This document shows, piece by piece, positions 57,709 through 64,000 of a stretch of DNA of 64,000 bases. The notes below the pieces were generated by a model. That model was not told the origin of the DNA, ran no database searches, and saw only the letters and a list, made by a program, of their open reading frames with translations. The DNA lies in contig CM068547.1 in the NCBI GenBank assembly GCA_035048495.1, positions 31,749,002 to 31,813,001 of the forward strand, read 5' to 3'. Position 1 is the first letter of the stretch, and each line of letters starts with the position of its first letter. The translations under genes were made by a program, and so were the position numbers. This DNA is from Euptelea pleiosperma. Lineage: Eukaryota; Streptophyta; Magnoliopsida; Ranunculales; Eupteleaceae.

Positions 57709-60040
57709 TTGCCTCAAATTCTGTAAATACCCCTGTCTAGGCCTCTTGGGATCCTATCATCTATGACTTACCTGTTTTGTTCTTTGTTTGAAGGTCGTAA
57801 ATGTAGAATAGGTTTTCCCCTATTGTTGGTTATGATTGCTATAAATGACTTTACTGTCTTTGTTACACCATGAATAAGATGAACACCTGTAAGGCTCTGC
57901 AGCATTGTGGGTGTGGCTACATTTGTTTTTAGGTGCAAGTGCTTGCCATATGCCTGTGTGCGTGCCTGCATGCAAATCTACGCTCAAAGCCTCTAAGGTG
58001 TGTTTCACACTCCAGATGTGGCTACTGCAACATGTAATCGTCTCTTGGGTGTTCAGAGCTTTTCTGAGGATTCAAAGGTAGACATCAGGTGAAGTGCTTT
58101 CTTCTCAAATATTTTTCTGTATGGTTGCTCTGAATAAGTTTTCTAGAAATGATATTTGCGGATATATATGTCTGTATCAACACTCTCTGACATACGAATC
58201 CTTTTTTCTGTAAAACTTTTTGCTGATCGCCACACAGCCTATATCTTTATCTTTCTTGTTTTGGAATTTTTTGTAATTTGATCAGCCAGTTAAATCCGAA
58301 GGTTCTATTTCAAATTCTTTCGCTAGAATCTGGATGAGGTTTACCTCCAATATGCCTGTTATTTAGTTAGATATTAAAAATGAATTGGTTAGCCACATGA
58401 GGCTGCATGCTTACTATAGCTTACCCTAGAATATAACATGCTTTCTTCTTTTAGCACGAAACATGCCAATTCTAATCTTTTATAGTCATATTAACTTATT
58501 AAGAGTTTCCAAATCAAATAGACCTCCCTAACACTAATAACACTTCTTGAAACTCCTCTAATCTACTAAATAATGGTGCAGCAAAATAGAAACCAGTTGA
58601 TAAGATAATTCTAAACCTACCCAAATTATAACCGAGGAAAACCCAGTCAGAACCACACAAGATCTCTCATGGAAAAGTCGTTGGGGTGTATTGGAAGTGT
58701 AATTTGAGCAGGTACACCTCATGCTGTAGTTCACCTGCATCAGTTGAGGTCGATGGGAAAAGGGAATATGTCTAGATCTATGGTATTGGTACAGAATCTA
58801 CAGATATACAGATATATCTGGTCCGAGAGTCAGACTTACTCGACCCCCAAATCTCAGTGTACTAGAAAAAAAATCTATATAGTTTAATTTGGAAATTGAT
58901 TTTACCAGTGAATTTTTTTACCTCTTCTAGTCAGCATTTGACGAAATACCCTTCTAACAAAACTGTCCTTATCGCCTTTTCAAAACTCAAATTTGAAGTG
59001 AGAATGGGCTTTCTTGTGCTTTTCTAAATGTTGTGTTAGGGTATGGGTAAAAAGCTCACTGGAAAAATCAATTTCTATAGTTTATATTATTCTATTTCCT
59101 ATCTTAGTAATAACTCTTTTACTGTTTTCTTTCAATTCTGAACATATTGCCGTGCTTTTCTAAATGTTATGTTAGGTTATCCTGTTAACATAGATATAAA
59201 TATTAGATATAGGTAGATATAGGGTATGCGACAGTGGAAGAAGAATGCGGTATAAAACATTACCTGTCAGGAGGAATTTGATGATCTGTGGCTTGCAAGA
59301 ATGCTCATCGGAAGTTATTCGGAAAAACACGTCAGTCTTCATGGAGGCGTGGACAGATTCAGCAGAAAACAAATACAAGAGTAACCACTGTTGCATCCCA
59401 AGGAAGGAAAAGATGAAGATCTAAAGAGGGTTTTGCAGACCAGTGTAGATGATTTGTATAGGGAATTCGGGTACAAGGAGCCTATTATGTATTAACTCCA
59501 TCCTCACCTATATCTGGAGTGGTGACCTTCATCAGTGTTTTACCATTCTTTGTTCATGTGTCCAAGAAACAAGTGGAGGAACTTAATGAGGATTTTGACA
59601 AATTAGTTAGTGGGGAGTATTTATAAAATATTCAAACATTGTTAAGATGCTAAAGAAAGCTGAAGATGCAGGGTTGCCTCCAGGGTCGAGAAATTAACCA
59701 CCAATGACACCATCACTTGCTCTGCAATGCTTTTCCAAGCGTGTTATTTTGGATGAATAGTTATTACTTGAGCTAGACCATTCTTTTGACTAGTGTCTTA
59801 GAAACTTAAGTTGGTGCTTTGGGTTCCTCCTTGGTTGAACATCTCAGCCCGCCACTTGGATTACGTTTTAACAGTCCATTTGGGACCTGGTTATGTTGTA
59901 GTTGAAAGGAAATTATCTATGTTTAAACGAAGTTATTCTATTTTGATTTTGCATTGCTCGTGCAGAAACATACCTTCTTAAACTTTCCAATAATGTTCGG
60001 GATTCCAGTTTTGATGTACACAACAAAAATTGAAGAAAAT
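57709..60040. other. 3' UTR and downstream intergenic region
   Basis: AATAAGATG at about 57871 may act as a poly(A) signal for the BPA1-like gene. A block at 58165-58240 is shared with Helitron 2. An unrecognised coding-like stretch lies at about 59400-59640 (frame with LQTSVDDLYREFGYKEP), followed by stops. No gene is supported. Confidence 0.5.
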
Positions 60041-60450
60041 TAAAAGGGATCTCCTATGGAGGGGAGGGTTGCTTAGAAGTATCATTTGGTGAAGTGGATG
60101 GTTGTTTGACATCCTAAGAGTGTCTATGGTTTAGGAATATCAAACCTTGAGAAAATGAATATGGCTTTCCTATGGAATTAGTTTTTATGGGATTTGGAGT
60201 AGAAAGGAGTGATTGGAGAAGGGTGGTGGTAGCAAATATGGTAGGGAAACAGATTGTGTAGGCATGTGGAAACTTAGTTATGGAGTGGGGGTTTGAGAAG
60301 GCATTTGTAAGGTGCTTGATAAATTCATTTTAGTAAAATAATAGGTTAGATGTGAGATTCAGATTACTCTTTTGTGAGGATCAAAATGTTGCAAGAAGGG
60401 TTGCTTTAGCTCCTCTTTCTCCTAAGAAAGGAGGTGGTTAACAAATGTTT
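60040..60450 (+). pseudogene. L1-type LINE fragment (post-RT region)
   Basis: With frameshifts it reads KIKRDLLWRGG, then LVKWMVV, then YGLGISNLEKMNMAFLW. This is the block after reverse transcriptase in plant L1 ORF2, which usually reads along the lines of FLWGG...W...GGLGI..L...N.ALL.KW. Short and decayed; it ends at the Harbinger element. Confidence 0.6.
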
Positions 60451-60461
60451 TGATCGAGTTA

Positions 60462-61528
60462 GAGCATCTCCAAAAGGCTTTCTAAAGACATTTTTTCGTC
60501 AGAATAGGTAGTCGTGCAGTCAATCTCTCCAACATACTCATCAAATCACTCTATATTCTAGGAGCTCTTTTATTTGACTCCCCAAATGTAGCGAGTGAAG
60601 CAAGCTCGCCAAATCCACTTTTGGAATAGAATATTCATTTTTTCAAAACATGTGCAACAAATTTTTTTCATCTACCGACTCACTTTTTCAAGAAAACAAT
60701 ACTTCCACCGGCTTACTTTGTCAACGACTAATATAAAAAATTGTAGGGACTCTAAAATAGTCTTTTGGATTAAGACCCAATGGCTAATGGCTTTACCCTA
60801 AAATAGCTTTTACTATTTTTCCCTAAAAAGTATAGGAAAAATAGGAAGCATTTTTGGAGCACATCGCCTAGTATCCATCGTTTATGGCTAGCAGAGTGCT
60901 TTCGTCGTTGGCATTGAACAATGGTTTTTTCGTGTTGTCAAAGAGTTGAACAATGAAAATAGATGGCGAGTGTCTGATCGAATTGATTAGGTCATATAGG
61001 AACAATGTTCAAGTAGCGCTTTGTTAGGATGCCTTAGGTGCATGGCTGAGTGGACTAAAGCTACGGATTGCTAATCCGTTGTATGAGTTATTCCTACCGA
61101 GGGGTCGAATCCCTTTCTTTCCATTTCCTCCGATGGCTTGCTCCAATAATGCTCCCTATTTTTTCTCTACTTTTTAGTGAAAAGTAGTAAACTATTTTAG
61201 GGTAGGGAGCAATTGGGTCTTTAACTCTAAACGACTGCTTTAGAGAGTCCCTATAATTTTTTATACTAGTCATTGCAAAAGTGCAGTTGGAAGTATTGTT
61301 TTCTTAAAAAAAGTGAGCTGTTGGAAGAAAATTTTTTATTGCACATGTTTAAAAAAATAGATATTTTATTCAAAAAGTGGATTTGGCGAGCTTGCTTCAC
61401 TCGCTACATTTGGAGAGTCGAATAAAGAGTTTTAGAATAAAGTGATTTGACAAGTCTGTTGGAGACTTTTTGACTATACGACTCTCTATTCTGACAAAAA
61501 GTCTTTAGGGAGCCAGTTGGAGATGCTC
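60462..61528. mobile_element. PIF/Harbinger-type TIR element with captured plastid tRNA
   Basis: The ends are GAGCATCTCC and GGAGATGCTC, with a TTA duplication on both sides (60459-60461 and 61529-61531). The inverted arms are very long: about 60462-60860 against 61130-61528 (shared blocks include GGCGAGCTTGCTTCACTCGC and complement, and CCCTAAAATAG and complement). The unique centre, about 270 bases, contains a plastid-like trnS-GCU. No transposase. Confidence 0.85.
61036..61123 (+). tRNA. trnS-GCU: Plastid-derived tRNA-Ser(GCU), pseudogene
   Basis: TGGCTGAGTGGACTAAAGC, the anticodon arm GGATTGCTAATCC (GCT anticodon), the long class-II variable arm, and the T arm GAGGGGTCGAATCCCTT are all present and match the plastid trnS-GCU pattern, not the nuclear tRNA-Ser. 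The 5' acceptor strand AGGTGCA no longer pairs well with TCTTTCC, which argues against function. No other plastid sequence is seen around it. Confidence 0.8.
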
Positions 61529-61829
61529 TTAACGATAGGATAGTGTGGTGTGGAGCTTTGGAAGAGGTCATTATGTAAGAAAATCTATAAATATGCATGA
61601 ATTAAATTCATGCAATTGTAGGACTGATTCATACACGATAATATGGCATTAAATCAAATATCGTAAATTCTAATACCCAGAGATATCTTCACTACCAATA
61701 TAATCTTGGCCTTGTCGTACAAAATCTCTCAAATAAGAATCCGAGAGCTTGTTGCAAAGAAAACTCAAAACAACAATAGAGAGAGCAGAGGGAGTCAGCT
61801 TTTTTGAAACCTTAGTTTCTCAATGGGGC
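61529..61829. other. Short stretch without a recognised feature
   Basis: AT-rich sequence between the Harbinger element and the next repeat. No gene. Confidence 0.5.
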
Positions 61830-62640
61830 TCTCTACCCGCTGCAACTCAGGCGGGTTGGGTCGGGTTTGGAGTCAACTCGAGCCCAACCTGATCTGAAAG
61901 GTAGTGAGCCTGAGCCTGAGCCTGAGCCCGAGCACGAGCCCAACCCGAGGTCGGGCCTCGATTTCCCAACCTGATTGGGTTTTGTCGAGTTGATAAAATA
62001 TTCAATTTTTATTTTTATTTTTATTACTCAAAACATGTCTAAAACACGAAAGATACAAAAGACAAAATTCAGCTATGGATTACAAAATATTCTACAAGAA
62101 ACTGATGATTCCAACTAAATCACATTCAAATACTATCAGTCAGTTGGTAAGAAGGGAAAAAAAATACTCAACCAACTTGAACCAGAAAGGTGTAAATGTT
62201 AGCAAACTGGAAGTTTGAAATTGCCATTTCCAAGCCAACAAAGTCTAGCATTTAATGGGATAACCAGAGTTCTTCACGATGGTGTCACCAATGCCTAGAG
62301 AAAAGTGAGGAATTGAACTCACCTGACAAGAACGATGTCGCTGATGGACGAAGGATGAAGATCGAAGGATGGCTGTTGGCGGATGACGTCAATCCCCAGG
62401 AGAGGAGAGGAGCATGTGGACTGGTGGAAACTCACTGGAGCGGAGAGGACAGAATCGAGTGTCTCTTTACCCAACCCGACCCAAGTGTGTGTGTCTGGCT
62501 CGGGTTGGGTCAGGTTTCCTAAAGCCTCAGCCCAAGCCCAACCCAATTTTAGTCGGGTTTTCAACAACCAGGCCCGAGCCCGAGTACTGTAGGGGGCAAC
62601 CCAACAGACAGGCTTAGGTTGAACCCGCCCACGCTGGAGA
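61830..62640. mobile_element. Probable non-autonomous TIR element with GC-rich ends
   Basis: The left part is rich in GGCGGGTTGGGTCGGGTTTG and GAGCCT repeats (61870-61960). The right part carries the complementary CAACCCGACCC, CCCAACCC and GAACCCGCCC blocks. AT-rich centre. The exact ends and class are not established. Overlapping frames at 62313-62617 on both strands are repeat artefacts. Confidence 0.45.
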
Positions 62641-63043
62641 GAGTCTGACTCCTAACAAGGATGAAGACTTTCCTAGTTCACTGAGGATAAGAATAAGAAA
62701 TCTTCTAAATAGAAACCTTCTTACTAGGTAACAGGAATAAATATTTTCATGGACTCCAATTCAACGAATATAAAGTTTTCATTGGAGTCCAAATCTTTCT
62801 AAAAATAGAATTCTCTCACAACCTATAAATATAGGTCGTTGGCAAAGGTATGGATCGTCGAATTCCAATTCATCAATTATATTTACAAAAACTTCTTTTC
62901 ATCCTCTTGAGCGTTGGAGTGTTTTTGGCAGATTCCCTCTGTCTGACATACAGTTAGCAGAGGAGTTGAGGTCCCATCTCTTCTCGTCAGGTCTAGATCT
63001 CGAGGATCGTTCAATGAAGAGAAGTTTTTCCCATACCACCCAT
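62641..63043. other. Stretch without a recognised feature
   Basis: AT-rich sequence; no gene or element end could be identified. Confidence 0.45.
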
Positions 63044-63480
63044 ATATATAACAAAATAGGGAAGTTGTCTCCCCACTTATACCCCCTCTTATATGTTTCA
63101 ACAAAGAAGGTCCAAGATCTTATCCCCAAAATAGATGGCGGATCTCAGCCACTCAAACTTGATTATGGCAAACGCTTTGTTGGAGAGTGCCATGTGCACG
63201 GGCCACCCACTATCTATATAACAAGTGACAATGGTTGTCTTATACCCCCTCTTATCTTATATGGCTTCAATAATGAGTGGCTGAGATCCACTATGCTTCA
63301 TATCAATGGTTGAGATTAACTCCCACCCGATTTTGACAAACACTTTGTTGGAGAGTGCCGCAGGCATGGGCCACCCACACATATAACAAATAACTCAGTT
63401 GCATTCTCTTATCTTATCCTGCTTCATAAGATAAAAAGTGGTTGAAATCAAATCCATCTATCCAATGTGGACGGTTAGAT
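63044..63480 (+). mobile_element. Tandem mini-Helitron array
   Basis: Successive copies start near 63044, at 63213 (TCTATATAAC) and near 63379, so the period is about 167 bases. Each copy has GATC(T/C)..A-type blocks, TTTGTTGGAGAGTGCC, and a 3' hairpin of GTGCC/GGCAC type followed by GGGCCACCCAC. They are related to the single copy at 47883-48043. The third copy is degraded. Confidence 0.7.
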
Positions 63481-63549
63481 TATAGCTACCAATCCCCCTC
63501 ATTTATTCATTCACTCCCACTCATTTGACCTCAATTTATTAAAAATTTG

Positions 63550-63700
63550 AAATTCAAAATTTGAATTTTAACACCGTTATTTTTTGTTATTTATGTTATT
63601 TTCCCATTTTTTCTAATTTGCCCTCTCTGCGTTACAATCCGTTATAACAGACGTTATAATGGAAAAATGATAACGACCTAGTCCGTTATATTTTTGCAAA
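63550..63700. repeat. CCGTTATAACGG-family remnant
   Basis: AATTTGAAATTCAAAATTTG, CCGTTATAACAGACGTTAT and AGTCCGTTATA blocks match 51190-51320. Confidence 0.55.
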
Positions 63701-63738
63701 CAATTTTGTCGGAGTGCCGTGGGCACGGGCTATTTACT

Positions 63739-63898
63739 ACTATATAACAAAACAGGACGGTTGTCTCCCCCTCTTATCCGGCTTCACGAAGGATGGTCGA
63801 GATCTTATCACACCAAATGGACGGTGGATCTCAGCCACTCACACCCAGTTTTGACAAACGCTTTCTCGATGAGTGCCGTGGGCGCGAGTCACCTACTA
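63739..63898 (+). mobile_element. Mini-Helitron copy, directly after the 3' end of another
   Basis: It starts CTATATAACAAAACAGGACGG and ends with hairpin-like GTGCCGTGGGCGC and CACCTACTA. The bases before it (63714-63738) are the 3' hairpin GTGCCGTGGGCAC and spacer of a preceding copy, so again the order is head to tail. Confidence 0.65.
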
Positions 63899-64000
63899 TT
63901 TACCTACATATAAGAAATGAAATGGGTTGGATTTACATATAGCCCAAGGGTCAGGCTTAGGAGCCCCACTTTTTATGCCTCGAGAGGGGTGTTACCATTA

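Noticed and set aside
59400..59640. Coding-like stretch after the BPA1-like gene
   Set aside because: Only one short readable block before several stops, no splice sites that rescue it, and no family recognised.
61036..61123. Functional tRNA-Ser gene
   Set aside because: The acceptor stem has at least three mismatches and the sequence follows the plastid, not the nuclear, tRNA-Ser pattern.
62313..62617. Overlapping frames on both strands
   Set aside because: They arise from the GC-rich repeat ends; no family features and similar frames appear on the complementary strand.

Overview
The window is nuclear DNA from a flowering plant. The evidence is three spliced plant genes with long AT-rich introns, and a dense load of plant-type transposable elements: Ty1/copia, L1 and RTE retrotransposons, hAT and PIF/Harbinger DNA elements, Helitrons, and palindromic short elements. 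The species cannot be fixed from sequence alone. Nothing looks grass-like, and a magnoliid or basal eudicot would fit, but that is a weak inference.

Only three genes look real. (1) 9967-21157 (+) encodes a PIG-X type subunit of GPI mannosyltransferase I: 4 coding exons, 311 aa. (2) 23110-31582 (-) encodes a SYP2-type Qa-SNARE (SYP22/VAM3-like): 7 exons, 273 aa. (3) 53189-57708 (+) encodes an RRM protein of the BPA1/BPL family (binding partner of ACD11): 5 coding exons, 279 aa. Genes 1 and 2 converge; genes 2 and 3 diverge. From memory, the same three families lie side by side in the same order in Arabidopsis (At5g46850, At5g46860, At5g46870), so the window appears to be an old conserved gene block inflated to about 48 kb by transposons. 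All exon joins given here keep frame and use GT-AG splice sites.

Layout. 1-3426: a decayed copia element on the minus strand (5' LTR, primer site, gag, protease, integrase), running off the left edge. 3440-9300: TTGTCAAC repeat arrays, a duplicated segment with a broken reading frame, an LTR-like tract with an ATCGAT minisatellite, and a large palindrome. 9600-21157: the PIG-X gene; its 7.8-kb third intron holds a hAT element, a copia element carrying a second inverted copia piece, and nested LINE fragments. 21158-23109: short convergent intergenic region. 23110-31582: the SNARE gene; its 5.5-kb first intron holds a LINE interrupted by a hAT element, plus a hAT MITE and an RTE tail. 33008-40861: two Helitrons joined head to tail, the second carrying a PPR gene fragment. 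41459-46747: a nearly full-length but disabled L1 element. 46900-52850: mini-Helitron, Harbinger elements and a cluster of palindromic elements. 53189-57708: the BPA1-like gene. 60462-61528: a Harbinger element that encloses a plastid trnS-GCU copy. 61830-64000: GC-richer repeat and tandem mini-Helitrons.

The three genes do not form a pathway: one acts in GPI-anchor synthesis in the ER, one in vacuolar membrane fusion, one in RNA binding or defence control. The most notable observations are the plastid tRNA inside a nuclear TIR element, the Helitron head-to-tail junctions, the TTGTCAAC arrays, and the row of palindromic elements with G-box cores directly upstream of the BPA1-like gene.
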